Source of the DNA: Methylophaga sp.
GTDB lineage: Bacteria > Pseudomonadota > Gammaproteobacteria > Nitrosococcales > Methylophagaceae
Assembly: GCA_026988435.1 (NCBI GenBank)
Contig: JALSLH010000054.1
Span: 1 to 50,922 of the forward strand
Length of the DNA: 50,922 bases
Reading direction: 5' to 3'
In this document: in pieces, positions 29,411 through 40,070 of the stretch
Layout of the letters: the number at the start of each line of letters is the position of its first letter
Numbering within the stretch: position 1 is the first letter of the stretch
The notes under the pieces: model-generated
Told to the model about the DNA's origin: nothing
What the model saw: the letters and a program-made list of their open reading frames with translations, nothing else
The model's database searches: none
Program-made: the position numbers and the translations under genes

Positions 29411-29797
29411 TCAAATAAGTGATATTACAAGTAAAACTCGCCTACCTTCTAGCACCAGTAAATTGTATGTACGGCTCGCCGCACCTAATGTCATCGATTC
29501 AACACCAATTGATTTTTCGGCCAATTTAATAGCAGTATTAAATATAGGACGATGGGCTGTTGAGCCTGCAGTGAGAATTATAATTTCGGGCTTTAGGTTT
29601 TGGAGAAAGGAAATGTTTTCATCTGACAGATCTGTTATATCGCCTATTTTTGCATCGTTTATAACTTGATCGGGAGTGACAATTAGGCTTGTACCTAATT
29701 GTAGGGAATAATGCTTTTTTTCTGGGCTTATGATGATCTGATTGTCATCATAAGAATATATCTGGTTTAAGTCCGTTGCTTCCAGACTGAATTTCAT
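29411..29797 (-). CDS. Mth938-like (DUF498) domain protein
   Basis: A 128-residue soluble protein of the Mth938/Xcc1710 (DUF498, NDUFAF3-like) family. Recognisable parts are YSLQLGTSLIVTPDQVI, LKPEIIILTAGSTAHRP and the C-terminal SMTLGAASRTYNLLVLEGR. The molecular role in bacteria is not established. A eukaryotic relative, NDUFAF3, assists respiratory complex I assembly. The gene is 24 bp downstream of ihfB and ends the ileS-to-ihfB run. Being next to the cbb3 genes may be coincidence. Confidence 0.85.
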   Translation of the reverse strand: MKFSLEATDLNQIYSYDDNQIIISPEKKHYSLQLGTSLIVTPDQVINDAKIGDITDLSDENISFLQNLKPEIIILTAGSTAHRPIFNTAIKLAEKSIGVESMTLGAASRTYNLLVLEGRRVLLVISLI

Positions 29798-29821
29798 ACC
29801 ATATCCACGTTTTTAACGTCC

Positions 29822-30112
29822 TTATAAACCCGCAGCGGCATTAACCCGTTCGCGTAATTCTTTTCCTGGTTTAAAGTGAGGTACATATTTTTCACCCAAT
29901 TCTACCGATTCACCGCTTTTAGGGTTACGGCCAACACGTGGTGGACGATGATGCAAAGTAAAGCTTCCGAAGCCTCGAATTTCAATACGCTCTCCACCTG
30001 CTAAGCTACTACTCATTTGACCCAGCATTAATTTAACAGCTAATTCAACATCACGATAATTTAACAGTGATTGCTGATCAGATAACTTTTCGATTAAATC
30101 TGATTTTGTCAT
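29822..30112 (-). CDS. ihfB: IHF beta subunit
   Basis: A 96-residue DNA-bending protein that forms integration host factor with IhfA. The start [14 protein letters not shown] with AAGGAA about 7 bases upstream is clearly right. A longer in-frame ORF from 30166 runs into the rpsA terminator region. The DNA-inserting beta-arm signature [20 protein letters not shown], with its Pro, is intact. It follows rpsA, as in most gammaproteobacteria, with a terminator between. Confidence 0.96.
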   Translation of the reverse strand: MTKSDLIEKLSDQQSLLNYRDVELAVKLMLGQMSSSLAGGERIEIRGFGSFTLHHRPPRVGRNPKSGESVELGEKYVPHFKPGKELRERVNAAAGL

Positions 30113-30179
30113 ATTTTTAATATTCCTTAGCGTCCGCATCTTAAGATTTACACTTAAAGCATACACTTAATCTTTATAA

Positions 30180-30215
30180 AAAATAAGCACCTACATTCTT
30201 GCAGGTGCTTATTTT
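30180..30215 (-). terminator. Hairpin terminator between rpsA and ihfB
   Basis: A perfect 13-bp stem (AAAATAAGCACCT at 30180-30192 with its complement at 30203-30215) and a 10-nt loop, a few bases after the rpsA stop on the minus strand. The A/T pairs at the stem base provide the T-run. It may attenuate rather than fully block ihfB expression. Confidence 0.8.
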
Positions 30216-30223
30216 AATTTTTC

Positions 30224-31900
30224 TTAACTATCTTTTTGATTCATTTTTTCTTTCAGTAAGTCGCCCAATGTAGTGGCTCCACCTGATGAAGTATTTGAAT
30301 ACTCTTTAAGCGCTTCTGTCTCTTCTTGAGAATCTTTCGCTTTGATAGATAGTGTTAACTTACGATCTTTACGTGAAACACCAGTGAATTTTGCTTCAAC
30401 CTCATCGCCTACTGATAATACTTTACTTGCATCTTCAGTACGTTCTTGAGCAATATCTGCAACACGGATGTAACCTTCAACACCTTCAGCTAATTCAACT
30501 GTTGCACCACGGGCATCAACTTCTGATATTTTACCTGTAACAATCGTTCCACGTGGATTTGCAGCCATGTATTCTGAGAAAGGGTCATCTTGCATTTGCT
30601 TAATACCCAAAGAAATACGTTCACGTTCAGGGTCAATAGCCAATACAACTGCTTCAAGGTTATCGCCTTTCTTATAATCACGAATTAGGTCTTCGTTATC
30701 TTCTTCCCATGAAAGGTCAGAAAGATGAATTAAACCGTCGATGTCACCATCAAGCCCAATGAATACACCAAAATCAGTGATTGATTTAATTGAACCAGAC
30801 ACTTTATCGCCTTTGTTATGTGTCATTGCAAACTCTTCCCAAGGGTTAGATTTGCACTGCTTCATACCTAATGAAATACGACGGCGATCAGCATCAATAT
30901 CTAATACCATGACATCAACTTCATCACCTAATTGCACAATTTTAGATGGATGAACATTTTTATTTGTCCAATCCATTTCAGACATGTGAACTAAACCTTC
31001 AACACCATCTTCAATTTCAACAAAACAACCATAGTCAGCTATATTAGTTACTTTACCGCGAATACGGCTGCTTGCTGGGTAGCTGTTTGCAATTGTTTTC
31101 CAAGGATCGTCGCCCATTTGTTTAAGACCTAAAGAAACACGTTCTTTTTCTTTATCAAATTTCAATACTTGAACTTCAATTTCGTCACCAATCGTAACAA
31201 CTTCAGATGGATGCTTGATGCGTTTCCAAGCCATATCAGTGATGTGTAATAGGCCATCAATACCGCCAAGATCAACAAACGCACCATAATCAGTAAGGTT
31301 TTTAACGATACCTTTAACGACTTTATCTTCTTCAAGCGTTTCTAATAATGCTTCGCGTTCAACACTGTTTTCTGCTTCCATGATGGCACGGCGAGAAACA
31401 ACGATGTTGTTACGAGGGCGATCTAACTTAATAAGTTTAAATTCAAGTTCTTGGCCTTCTAAGTGTGATGTGTCACGTAATGGACGAACATCAACTAATG
31501 AACCAGGTAAGAAGGCGCGAATGTTTTCTAGCTCAACAGTGAAACCACCTTTAACTCGACCAGAAATAACACCTGTGATTGTAGCGTTTTCTTCAAACGC
31601 ATGTTCTAGTGTAATCCACGCTTCAGCGGCTTTCGCTTTTTCACGTGATAGTTGTGTTGCACCAAAACCATCTTCTAATGTTTCTAAAGAAACATCAACC
31701 AAATCACCTACTTCTACAGTAAGCTCACCTTTTTCATTATAGAATTCTTCTACAGGAATAGCGCCTTCTGATTTTAAACCAGCATTGACCATTACTACAT
31801 CAGAACTAATACTTACTATCATGCCAGATACAATTTTACCTGTTTGCATGGGTGTTGAATTTAAACTCTCTTCAAAGAGATCCGCAAAGCTTTCGCTCAT
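30224..31900 (-). CDS. rpsA: 30S ribosomal protein S1
   Basis: A 558-residue protein with six S1 RNA-binding repeats, typical of gammaproteobacterial S1. The repeats show the usual [20 protein letters not shown] and [10 protein letters not shown] type pattern, with the last two repeats more diverged. S1 delivers mRNAs with weak Shine-Dalgarno sites to the 30S subunit. The ATG has AAGG about 9 bases upstream. The leader from 31901 to about 31983 lies after a terminator-like hairpin and is the expected site of S1 autoregulation. Confidence 0.97.
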   Translation of the reverse strand: MSESFADLFEESLNSTPMQTGKIVSGMIVSISSDVVMVNAGLKSEGAIPVEEFYNEKGELTVEVGDLVDVSLETLEDGFGATQLSREKAKAAEAWITLEHAFEENATITGVISGRVKGGFTVELENIRAFLPGSLVDVRPLRDTSHLEGQELEFKLIKLDRPRNNIVVSRRAIMEAENSVEREALLETLEEDKVVKGIVKNLTDYGAFVDLGGIDGLLHITDMAWKRIKHPSEVVTIGDEIEVQVLKFDKEKERVSLGLKQMGDDPWKTIANSYPASSRIRGKVTNIADYGCFVEIEDGVEGLVHMSEMDWTNKNVHPSKIVQLGDEVDVMVLDIDADRRRISLGMKQCKSNPWEEFAMTHNKGDKVSGSIKSITDFGVFIGLDGDIDGLIHLSDLSWEEDNEDLIRDYKKGDNLEAVVLAIDPERERISLGIKQMQDDPFSEYMAANPRGTIVTGKISEVDARGATVELAEGVEGYIRVADIAQERTEDASKVLSVGDEVEAKFTGVSRKDRKLTLSIKAKDSQEETEALKEYSNTSSGGATTLGDLLKEKMNQKDS

Positions 31901-31983
31901 TATTATTTACCTTAGTTCCAATCCATTAAAACGCGATGGAACCGCTCAAAAATACCTGACCTCTTATGAAGGAGGGGCAGGTG

Positions 31984-32017
31984 TGAAAAAAACCTATTCT
32001 ATCTATATAGTATAGGT
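31984..32017 (-). terminator. Terminator-like hairpin between cmk and rpsA
   Basis: On the minus strand, ACCTAT (32017-32012) pairs with ATAGGT (31997-31992), with an inner CTAT/ATAG pairing, and a run of seven Ts follows. It starts 7 bp after the cmk stop. It separates the upstream aro-cmk run from rpsA, which must then have its own promoter in the short gap after it. Confidence 0.7.
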
Positions 32018-32023
32018 ACCAAA

Positions 32024-32701
32024 TTACATGTCACCGCACTTTGCCATGATATGTTTATATACATCTTCTATACCTAATGCGCTAGAATCTAGCTCTAATG
32101 CATCAGTAGCAGGCCGTAGAGGCGCTACTTCACGCTGACTGTCTCGCACATCTCGTTCAGAGATATCAGCAACAAGGGCGGATAGATTACTCTCAATTCC
32201 TTTTTCTTTCAACTGCTTATATCGTCTTTGTGCTCGTACCTCGGCACTTGCTGTTAAATAAACCTTATGCTCAGCATCTGGAAAGACGACTGTTCCCATA
32301 TCGCGACCATCGGTCACTAAACCGGGAGCTTGACGAAAATCATGTTGGCGATTGAGCAACGCAGCCCGCACTAATGGCAATGCAGCGACTTTTGATGCCG
32401 CATTACCCGCTTGCTCACTGCGGATTATGGTGCTGACATCATCACCTTCTAACATGACTTTTAAGTCGTCATCTTTCAATAAAAAGACCAGATCTAAATC
32501 TCGGGCAATATCCGCTAATTTTGCTTCATCAGCCAGATCGATATCATGTTTAATCGCTGCTTGCGCTAATACGCGATAGATGGCTCCACTGTCTAAATAG
32601 TGCCAGCCTAGTTTTTTTGCTACTAATTGCGCAATCGTTCCTTTGCCTGAACCACTAGGGCCATCTATTGTTAATACGGGTATTTTATTCATCGATTTCA
32701 T
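32024..32701 (-). CDS. cmk: Cytidylate kinase
   Basis: A 225-residue (d)CMP kinase. The P-loop is [20 protein letters not shown] near the N-terminus. The CMP-binding region contains [11 protein letters not shown], and [20 protein letters not shown] and [10 protein letters not shown] follow. The ATG at 32701 overlaps the aroA end by 17 bp. A second in-frame ATG at 32692 gives [14 protein letters not shown] and is equally plausible. The cmk-rpsA order is conserved in gammaproteobacteria. Confidence 0.95.
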   Translation of the reverse strand: MKSMNKIPVLTIDGPSGSGKGTIAQLVAKKLGWHYLDSGAIYRVLAQAAIKHDIDLADEAKLADIARDLDLVFLLKDDDLKVMLEGDDVSTIIRSEQAGNAASKVAALPLVRAALLNRQHDFRQAPGLVTDGRDMGTVVFPDAEHKVYLTASAEVRAQRRYKQLKEKGIESNLSALVADISERDVRDSQREVAPLRPATDALELDSSALGIEDVYKHIMAKCGDM

Positions 32702-34004
32702 CTATATCTAAGCCCACTTGTTGTGCCAAAGTAATGAAATTAGGGAATGACGTAGCCACATTGGCACAATCATTAATTTGAATGGATCCACCGGCTTGCA
32801 AACCTGCAATCGCAAATGACATAGCAATACGATGATCATCATGACTTTCTACTTCACCTGAGCCAATCACACCACCATTAATAATAATGCCATCCGTAGT
32901 TGATTGTGCATCAATACCTAATATCGTCAAACCATCTGCCATCGCTTGAATGCGATCGCTTTCTTTAACCCGTAACTCTTCTGCACCCGTTAATACTGTT
33001 TGTCCTTCAGCACAGGCTGCAGCCACGAATAATGCAGGGAATTCATCAATCGCCAATGGCACTTGATCTTCGGGGATCTGAATACCCTTTAGCGGTGCAT
33101 ATTTAATTCGAATATCCGCGACAGGTTCACCACCTGTCATTTTTTCATTTGATAAAGTAATATCTGCACCCATCAATCGTAAAATATTAATCACACCGAT
33201 GCGTGTAGGGTTAATGCCGACATGCGTTAAAGTTAGATCTGAACCTTCAGAAATTGCAGCGCCGACCATAAAAAAGGTCGCTGATGAAATATCTGCAGGC
33301 ACATCAATATCGGTTGCCGTTAATTTACCGCCACCTTCAATAGAAACCGTATCACCTTGCACATCTACTTTATACCCCATACCGGACAACATACGTTCAG
33401 TATGATCACGTGTCGGAGCAGGTTCTGTAACAGTTGTTTTACCTTCGGCATACATGCCTGCCAGTAGAATGCACGATTTAACCTGAGCACTTGCCATCGG
33501 CAACATATAAGTAATGCCCTTTAATTTATTAGTTGCTTTAATTTTTAGTGGCGGTTTGCCTTCATTGCTATCGATCTCTGCGCCCATTAAAGCTAAAGGA
33601 TCGGTCACTCTTTTCATTGGCCTGCCTGATAAGGACTTATCGCCTGTCAGCGTGCTTTCAAATTTCTGGCCAGCAAGTAAACCACTTAATAATCGAATTG
33701 AAGTTCCTGAATTTCCTAAGTAAATATCTTTTTCAGGTGCTTTTAGACCATGCATACCGACACCATGGACAGCCACCTTGCCATCTTTAGGCCCATCGAT
33801 CTGCACACCCATTGCGCGAAATGATGCCAAGGTTGCTAACGCATCGTCACCTTCCAGAAAGCCTGTGACATTTGTTGTGCCCTCGGCAAGCGAGCCCAAC
33901 ATAATTGAACGATGTGAAATTGATTTATCACCCGGTACTCGAATACTACCTTTAAAATATCCGCCTGGCTGAACGATATAATTCTTTTTAGACTCACTAC
34001 TCAC
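32685..34004 (-). CDS. aroA: EPSP synthase (shikimate pathway)
   Basis: A 439-residue 3-phosphoshikimate 1-carboxyvinyltransferase. It has [20 protein letters not shown] at the N-terminal substrate site, [29 protein letters not shown] and RVKESDRI. The glyphosate-contact segment reads GNSGTSIRL, not the GNAGTAMRP of class I (E. coli-type) enzymes, so it looks more like class II/tolerant types. That is a motif-level inference. It overlaps cmk by 17 bp and lies 18 bp after tyrA. Confidence 0.95.
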   Translation of the reverse strand: MSSESKKNYIVQPGGYFKGSIRVPGDKSISHRSIMLGSLAEGTTNVTGFLEGDDALATLASFRAMGVQIDGPKDGKVAVHGVGMHGLKAPEKDIYLGNSGTSIRLLSGLLAGQKFESTLTGDKSLSGRPMKRVTDPLALMGAEIDSNEGKPPLKIKATNKLKGITYMLPMASAQVKSCILLAGMYAEGKTTVTEPAPTRDHTERMLSGMGYKVDVQGDTVSIEGGGKLTATDIDVPADISSATFFMVGAAISEGSDLTLTHVGINPTRIGVINILRLMGADITLSNEKMTGGEPVADIRIKYAPLKGIQIPEDQVPLAIDEFPALFVAAACAEGQTVLTGAEELRVKESDRIQAMADGLTILGIDAQSTTDGIIINGGVIGSGEVESHDDHRIAMSFAIAGLQAGGSIQINDCANVATSFPNFITLAQQVGLDIDEIDE

Positions 34005-34022
34005 TACAAATCAACTCCATTG

Positions 34023-34883
34023 CTAATCTTTAAATCGCGTATCGCGTGCTTGTTTAGCACGTTCAAATACTGTTTTTAACGTCTCACCATCTTGTTTTTC
34101 AATGGCCTGCTGCAATTGAGTTAGGCCATTTTGATATTGTTCTAATAACTCTAAAATTGCATCTTTATTAGTCAGGCAGATATCTCGCCACATCACCGCA
34201 TCGCCTGATGCGATACGTGAAAAATCTTTAAACCCACCGGCTGCATAGCGTAACACCTCATCACAATCATCACGTTCCGCCAACATGCCTACTAAATTAA
34301 AAGCTAAGATATGAGGTAAATGGCTGGTCGCCGCCAATACATCATCGTGATGTTCAATATTCATCTCAAATACTTCTGCACCCGTGCTTTGCCACATTTT
34401 TTTTACATGTTCTAAAGCATCAATATTCGTTTCTGTCACGGGTGTTAATACCACTCGATGATTTTGATATAACTCAGCAAAAGCCGCACTTGGGCCACTT
34501 TTCTCTGTACCCGCGATCGGGTGCCCCGGAACAAACTGATTAAACTTATCACCTAATATTTTTCTTGCGACATCAACCACTTGTGCCTTGGCACTACCAC
34601 CATCGGTAATAATCACCGTATCACTGAGATGATCAGTCATTTCAGCTAACACCGTTTCCATCGCCGCCATCGGCACAGCAAGAAAGACCATATCAGCATT
34701 TTCGACAGCATCTGCAACGCTCGTTGCCACCCTGTCAATAATGCCCAAGGCTAAGGCTTCATCACGCACACTCTTGGTTCGCGAATAACCCACAACCTCT
34801 GCCACAACGCCTGCTTTTTTTAATGCTAAAGCAAGTGAGCCGCCAATCAAGCCTACGCCAATAATCGCTAATCGTTTAATCAT
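34023..34883 (-). CDS. tyrA: Prephenate dehydrogenase
   Basis: A 286-residue NAD(P)-dependent enzyme for tyrosine synthesis (or cyclohexadienyl dehydrogenase, if it also accepts arogenate). The Rossmann motif is GVGLIGGSLALALKKAG at the very N-terminus. Family features GHPIAGTEKSGPSAA and HHDDVLAATSHLPH are present. No chorismate mutase domain is fused. The start overlaps the hisC end by 4 bp (ATGA), and aroA follows 18 bp downstream. Confidence 0.94.
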   Translation of the reverse strand: MIKRLAIIGVGLIGGSLALALKKAGVVAEVVGYSRTKSVRDEALALGIIDRVATSVADAVENADMVFLAVPMAAMETVLAEMTDHLSDTVIITDGGSAKAQVVDVARKILGDKFNQFVPGHPIAGTEKSGPSAAFAELYQNHRVVLTPVTETNIDALEHVKKMWQSTGAEVFEMNIEHHDDVLAATSHLPHILAFNLVGMLAERDDCDEVLRYAAGGFKDFSRIASGDAVMWRDICLTNKDAILELLEQYQNGLTQLQQAIEKQDGETLKTVFERAKQARDTRFKD

Positions 34884-35965
34884 AAAACCTCTTTCAAAGC
34901 ATCAAGAAAACGTAGGTTTTCAGATTCTAAACCAATGCTCACCCGAATATGTTTTGCTAATCCGTAATTAGTGACCGGACGAACAATAACGCCTTGCTTC
35001 AATAAATCGCTAAAGACTTCATCGCCATTTTTTTGCACATCAACGGTAATAAAATTACCTTTTGATGGAATACTTTCTAAGCCAAGCGCTTTTAATCCAG
35101 CTATCAATTGTGCCATACCGGCATCATTTAATTGCTTCGTTTTCACAATATAATCATCATCTTTTAAAGCAACAGTTGCCGCCGCTAAGGCAAGGCTGTT
35201 TACATTAAAAGGTTGGCGAATACGATTGATTAAATCGGCTACTTCAGGATGCGATAAAGCATAGCCCACTCGCAAACCGGCTAAACCGTAAGCTTTAGAA
35301 AAGGTACGCGTAATAATTAAATTTGAATATTTCTTCAGCCAGCTAACACTATCAGCAGCCTGTTCACCATATTCAATATAGGCTTCATCTAGCACAACTA
35401 ATATTGTATTTGGTACTTGAGCAATAAAAGCCTCTAATTCATCCGCGGCAAGGTGTGTGCCCGTCGGGTTATTAGGGTTAGCAATAAATATTAGCTTTGT
35501 TTTTTCACTAATTAGTGTGCTCATCACTTGCAAATCATGACCATAGTCGCGTGCTGGCGCTATAACAGCTTTAGCTCCAATGGCTTGCGTGACTAATGGA
35601 TATACCGCAAAGGCATATTGGGAGAACATCACCTCATCTGTATTTGAAACAAAAGCGCGGGCAATAATTTCTAACACATCATTTGAGCCATTTCCCAGTG
35701 TGATCTGCTCAGTGCTTAACTGATATTTATCAGCTAATGCCGCTTTTAAACTAAAGCCATTACCATCTGGGTAACGCGTCACCTCTTTACTTGCTTGGGC
35801 GAGCGCCGCTAATACTTTATCTGATGGACCTGATGGATTTTCATTGGATGCCAGTTTAACTATATCGGTAATACCTAGCTCACGTTCTAATTCTTCAATA
35901 GGCTTACCGGGAATATAAGGCTGTAGTTTTGTCACGCAATCTAATGCTAAATCGCAAAAGCTCAT
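34880..35965 (-). CDS. hisC: Histidinol-phosphate aminotransferase family
   Basis: A 361-residue PLP-dependent aminotransferase of fold type I. The PLP lysine is in TRTFSKAYGLAGLRVGYAL. FIANPNNPTGTHL, VVLDEAYIEYGE and the N-terminal IVKLASNENPSGPS are typical. It sits between lspA and tyrA instead of in a his operon. In this context HisC-type enzymes often act on aromatic keto acids or both substrates, so the symbol describes homology, not proven substrate. It has 4-bp overlaps with both neighbours. Confidence 0.9.
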   Translation of the reverse strand: MSFCDLALDCVTKLQPYIPGKPIEELERELGITDIVKLASNENPSGPSDKVLAALAQASKEVTRYPDGNGFSLKAALADKYQLSTEQITLGNGSNDVLEIIARAFVSNTDEVMFSQYAFAVYPLVTQAIGAKAVIAPARDYGHDLQVMSTLISEKTKLIFIANPNNPTGTHLAADELEAFIAQVPNTILVVLDEAYIEYGEQAADSVSWLKKYSNLIITRTFSKAYGLAGLRVGYALSHPEVADLINRIRQPFNVNSLALAAATVALKDDDYIVKTKQLNDAGMAQLIAGLKALGLESIPSKGNFITVDVQKNGDEVFSDLLKQGVIVRPVTNYGLAKHIRVSIGLESENLRFLDALKEVL

Positions 35966-36441
35966 GCTGATTTTTTATCCGATTCAGGTTTTGAAATAAA
36001 ACTATCTATAATCAATAGTCCAGCACCAATACAAATCGCTGAGTCAGCAATATTAAAAGCTGCAAAATGTACGGTGCCGTAATAAAAATCTAGAAAATCG
36101 ACCACGTAACCATAATAGATACGATCAATAACGTTACCAATTGCACCACCTAAAATTAGGCTAATCGCTATAGCTTCTAATTTAGCTTGCGTGCTCAGTT
36201 TTTTAAGCCAAATAAACAAGGCAATACTGATCACCGTCGTCAAACCAACAAAAAACCAACGTTGCCATCCACCTGCTTGAGCTAAAAAGCTAAATGCCGC
36301 CCCCGTATTATGTGCCAAAGTTAAATTGAAAAAAGGCATAACAGCCAGTGTTTCGTGCAATGAAAATGAAGATGAAATAATCCATTTAGATAATTGATCT
36401 AAAACGATAACTAAGCCTGACAACCCTAAATATTTCAGCAT
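35962..36441 (-). CDS. lspA: Lipoprotein signal peptidase
   Basis: A 159-residue aspartic membrane peptidase that removes signal peptides from diacylglyceryl-prolipoproteins. Four transmembrane helices are expected. The catalytic aspartates lie in GNVIDRIYYGYVVDFLDFY and FAAFNIADSAICIGA. The conserved NTGAAFSF is present. It starts in a TAATG overlap with the ileS stop and ends in an ATGA overlap with hisC. The ileS-lspA pair is standard, but the following hisC is not. Confidence 0.96.
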   Translation of the reverse strand: MLKYLGLSGLVIVLDQLSKWIISSSFSLHETLAVMPFFNLTLAHNTGAAFSFLAQAGGWQRWFFVGLTTVISIALFIWLKKLSTQAKLEAIAISLILGGAIGNVIDRIYYGYVVDFLDFYYGTVHFAAFNIADSAICIGAGLLIIDSFISKPESDKKSA

Positions 36442-39242
36442 TAAACGAACTCGCGCTTCTCGCCTTCGCCATCGACATTTTCAATGCAACGATCACATAG
36501 TTCTGGATGTATTTTATCTTTACCCACTTCTGGGGTTTGATGCCAACAGCGATCACAGCGTTGATTTTCTGATGGTGCTAATAGCAATGATAAACCTTCG
36601 ACCCCACTTTCTATCGCATCAGCTGGCTTACCAGTTGCTGGTAGCAGCACTGCACTCGATGTGATTAATACAAATTTCAGTTCATCACTCAGTGCATTAA
36701 GTGTTCCAAATAATTCAGGTTCAGCATAAAGTGTTACATCAGCCGTTAAACCGCCCTTGATCTGACCATCGGCACGTAACGTCTCTAGTTGTTTGGAAAT
36801 AGCATCACGTACTGTGAATATTTCACCCCAGAAAGCATCATCAAATTTTGAATCAGCTGCTAATGGAGAAAGTCCTTCATACCATGTATCCAAAAATACA
36901 GATTCAGGTCGCTCACCCGGCAAATGATCCCACAATTCATCCGCGGTAAAACTCAAAATAGGCGCCATCCAACGCGTTAATGCTTCAATAATTCTATACA
37001 TCGCTGTTTGACTTGAACGACGAGCTACACTATCTGCTTTCATTGTATATTGGCGATCTTTAGTGATATCTAAATATAAACTACCCATTTCTTGAGCACA
37101 GAAGTTATGGATTTTCTGATAAATTACATGGAAGTTATATGTTTCATACGCATCTAAAATATCTTGCTGGCACTGATAGGCTCGATCAACCGCCCATAAA
37201 TCAAGTGGCAACATATCCTTAGCATCAAGCAAGTCTGTTGCAGGATTAAAATCAAACAAATTTGATAATAAATAGCGTGATGTATTTCGAATGCGGCGAT
37301 ATGAATCTGCGGAGCGTTTTAAGATCTCATCTGACACACTCATTTCACCGCTGTAATCTGATGAAGCCGTCCATAAACGAATAATATCTGCACCTAAATT
37401 ATTGACCACTTTTTGTGGTGCAACCACATTACCGACTGATTTAGACATTTTTTTGCCGTTAGCATCAACCACAAAACCATGGGTTAATACGGATTTATAC
37501 GGCGCTTCGCCTGTTGAAGCAATTGATGTAATTAATGAAGATTGAAACCAACCACGATGTTGATCACTGCCTTCTAAATATAGATCTGCGGGGCGCTGTA
37601 AATAGTCTCGACGTGCTAACACACAGGCATGAGATACGCCTGAATCAAACCACACATCTAAAGTATCAGATACTTTGTCATAATTATCGGCATCTTCAGC
37701 CAGCCAATCAGATGATTCAGATTCAAACCACGCATCAATCCCTTGTTGCTCTACTTTATCCGCAACATTTTCCATAATCACTTGGGTATTTGGATGTAAT
37801 TCACCTGTTTCTTTATGTACAAATAACGGTATCGGCACACCCCAAGTACGCTGACGAGAGACACACCAATCTGGGCGACCTTCAACCATACCTTCAATAC
37901 GTTTTTGACCCCATTCAGGCATCCAGTTAGTTTCTTTAATTGCTTGCAGTGCCGCATCACGCAGACCGTTTTGATCCATGCTCACAAACCATTGTGGTGT
38001 CGCACGGAAAATGATCGGGCTTTTATGACGCCAGCAATGTGGGTAACTATGTTGAATATCAATATGCTTCAACAACACCCCTTTTTCAGCTAACAACTCA
38101 ATCACTGCAGGATTCGCTTTAAATACAGACTGACCAGCAAAGATCTCAGTATCAGGCAAAAACACACCATTCGAACCTACTGGGTTATACACTTCTAAGT
38201 CATACTTCAAACCAACTGTGAAATCGTCTTGACCATGACCGGGGGCAGTATGAACCGCACCTGTACCGGCTTCAGCAGTAACATGGTCGCCTAAAATAAT
38301 AGGTACGTGCTTGTCATAAAATGGATGTTGCAATAATAAACCTTCAACATCTTCACCCTTAATGCGCGCAACTACTTCACCTGACATACCGTAACGTTCT
38401 AATGCAGATTCATATAGTGCTTCAGCTAATAACAATCGTTCATCAGCTGTTTGCACCACGACATAATCGTAGGCAGGGTTCAACGATACTGCTTGGTTAG
38501 CGGGTAATGTCCACGGCGTTGTTGTCCAAATCGGCACACTAATATTGCCCGTGCCCGTAGACTTTGTAGCCGCTTCAAATGCTGCGGTATCAACCACAGA
38601 AAAACGTACATCAATCGCAGGCGACATTTTGTCTTCATATTCCACCTCGGCCTCAGCCAAAGCACTGCCGCAATCAACACACCAATGAACGGGCTTGACA
38701 CCTTTGTGTAAATGACCTTGTTTCACAATTTCATTTAAAGTACGAATAATATCCGCTTCAAAATCAAAATTCATGGTGAGGTATGGATTATCCCACTCAG
38801 CCATAATGCCAAGACGTTTAAAATCTTCGCGTTGTCCATCAACTTGTTTTTGAGCATAAACACGGCATGCCGCACGAAACTCTGCCGCTGTAATTTTGTT
38901 GCCCGGCTTGCCCTTCTTTTTCTCAACTTGTAGCTCAATAGGCAAACCATGGCAGTCCCAGCCCGGTACAAAAGGCGTATCAAAACCGCTTAATGTTTTT
39001 GATTTAAGAATAATATCTTTAAGAATTTTATTAACTGCGTGACCAATATGAATATCACCATTGGCATATGGAGGACCATCGTGCAGAATGAATTTTGGTT
39101 TATCTTGACCAAGATCGCGCATCTTCTGATACAGATCATTTTCCTGCCAACGCTTTAACATCAACGGTTCACGATTAGGCAAGCCCGCCTTCATTGGAAA
39201 CTTAGTTGTAGGCAGGTTTAAGGTGTGTTTATAGTCAGCCAC
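36441..39242 (-). CDS. ileS: Isoleucyl-tRNA synthetase
   Basis: A 933-residue class I aminoacyl-tRNA synthetase. The HIGH motif is [14 protein letters not shown], and the KMSKS motif is [12 protein letters not shown]. The editing domain has [14 protein letters not shown] and [16 protein letters not shown]. The C-terminal zinc site is CDRCWHQ plus CDRC. The start is GTG (GTGGCTGACTAT), giving the normal [18 protein letters not shown]-terminus. The gene opens the long minus-strand block. Its upstream region contains repeat copy D, and the usual ribF neighbour is absent from the window. Confidence 0.96.
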   Translation of the reverse strand: MADYKHTLNLPTTKFPMKAGLPNREPLMLKRWQENDLYQKMRDLGQDKPKFILHDGPPYANGDIHIGHAVNKILKDIILKSKTLSGFDTPFVPGWDCHGLPIELQVEKKKGKPGNKITAAEFRAACRVYAQKQVDGQREDFKRLGIMAEWDNPYLTMNFDFEADIIRTLNEIVKQGHLHKGVKPVHWCVDCGSALAEAEVEYEDKMSPAIDVRFSVVDTAAFEAATKSTGTGNISVPIWTTTPWTLPANQAVSLNPAYDYVVVQTADERLLLAEALYESALERYGMSGEVVARIKGEDVEGLLLQHPFYDKHVPIILGDHVTAEAGTGAVHTAPGHGQDDFTVGLKYDLEVYNPVGSNGVFLPDTEIFAGQSVFKANPAVIELLAEKGVLLKHIDIQHSYPHCWRHKSPIIFRATPQWFVSMDQNGLRDAALQAIKETNWMPEWGQKRIEGMVEGRPDWCVSRQRTWGVPIPLFVHKETGELHPNTQVIMENVADKVEQQGIDAWFESESSDWLAEDADNYDKVSDTLDVWFDSGVSHACVLARRDYLQRPADLYLEGSDQHRGWFQSSLITSIASTGEAPYKSVLTHGFVVDANGKKMSKSVGNVVAPQKVVNNLGADIIRLWTASSDYSGEMSVSDEILKRSADSYRRIRNTSRYLLSNLFDFNPATDLLDAKDMLPLDLWAVDRAYQCQQDILDAYETYNFHVIYQKIHNFCAQEMGSLYLDITKDRQYTMKADSVARRSSQTAMYRIIEALTRWMAPILSFTADELWDHLPGERPESVFLDTWYEGLSPLAADSKFDDAFWGEIFTVRDAISKQLETLRADGQIKGGLTADVTLYAEPELFGTLNALSDELKFVLITSSAVLLPATGKPADAIESGVEGLSLLLAPSENQRCDRCWHQTPEVGKDKIHPELCDRCIENVDGEGEKREFV

Positions 39243-39333
39243 TCAATTACTCTTTATAATATGGAAATTCAAACAGTTAAAATTTATTTAGTCGAATAAT
39301 TATACGGGGTTTATAGCTATCTATAAATAGGTA

Positions 39334-39495
39334 TATACCTGTGACCATTGAAACTGCATATTTTCAGGGTTAAGATAGGAAGGTAGAGCAAGGCGCAATG
39401 TGCAGACAATGACTAGTCCTTGTCAAGCATTGAAACGTAGCGCTAGCTTTCTAGCCTTAAATCTGAATTTTGTAGTTTCAATGGTCACGGGTTTA
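39334..39495 (+). repeat. Dispersed inverted-repeat element, copy D (short form)
   Basis: A 162-bp element between ileS and the DUF4124 gene. The arms (about 34 bp each, 39334-39367 and 39462-39495) pair almost completely and contain GTGACCATTGAAACT. The interior carries the conserved core CAAGGCGCAATGTG (39399-39412), then GACAATGACTAGTCC, shared with copies A and C. It lacks their second half of about 100 bp. It lies in the divergent promoter region of both genes. Confidence 0.85.
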
Positions 39496-39517
39496 ATCGG
39501 TAAATGGAATATTACTA

Positions 39518-39949
39518 ATGAACAAAACAAAATGGCGTGTTTTTTATTCAATTATTTTAATTATTACAACGGTTTTCTCAACAAACATTGTGATAGCGAA
39601 TCCCGTATGGAAGTGTACCTCTGTGTCAGGGCAAATTAAATTTCAAGGCTCGCCATGCTTAGAGTCTGACAAGACGCAACAGCAAATAGAAGTATCAAAG
39701 GGAAACACGATAGCTGCAGTCCCAGTTACTAAGCCTGATTTGGAACAACCCGTTAAATTAAAGCCAGCTAAAAGCAAACAACAAACTTCACCACAAAATA
39801 AACTTTCTTTATCAACGTGTTTGAAATATACATACGAATTAGAAAAAATTGATGCTGAAATGCGCGCGGGCTATTCCGTTCGTCGAGGAGAACGACTAAA
39901 ACTTCGCAGAAGGCATATCGATTCATTGCTCTGGAGGCATTGCAAATAG
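39518..39949 (+). CDS. DUF4124-domain secreted protein
   Basis: A 143-residue protein with a signal peptide (WRVFYSIILIITTVFSTNIV, cleavage near IVIA-NP). A DUF4124-like domain follows, with WKCTSVSGQIKFQGSPC, the usual Trp-Lys-Cys and Gly-x-Pro-Cys pattern. Then come a Lys/Gln/Pro-rich linker and a basic C-terminal helix rich in Arg. Function unknown; it is probably periplasmic. The ATG has a weak GGA 9 bases upstream. The repeat copy D ends 22 bp before the start. Confidence 0.75.
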   Translation: MNKTKWRVFYSIILIITTVFSTNIVIANPVWKCTSVSGQIKFQGSPCLESDKTQQQIEVSKGNTIAAVPVTKPDLEQPVKLKPAKSKQQTSPQNKLSLSTCLKYTYELEKIDAEMRAGYSVRRGERLKLRRRHIDSLLWRHCK

Positions 39950-40070
39950 CCCATAATGTGAAGGTATATACACAAACTACCATTATTTTTCTGAATTATT
40001 ACGCCAGCAAGGCTAAATTACAGTAAAATAGTCTAATTAAATTGATATTAATTAGATGGGTTCGTTACAC

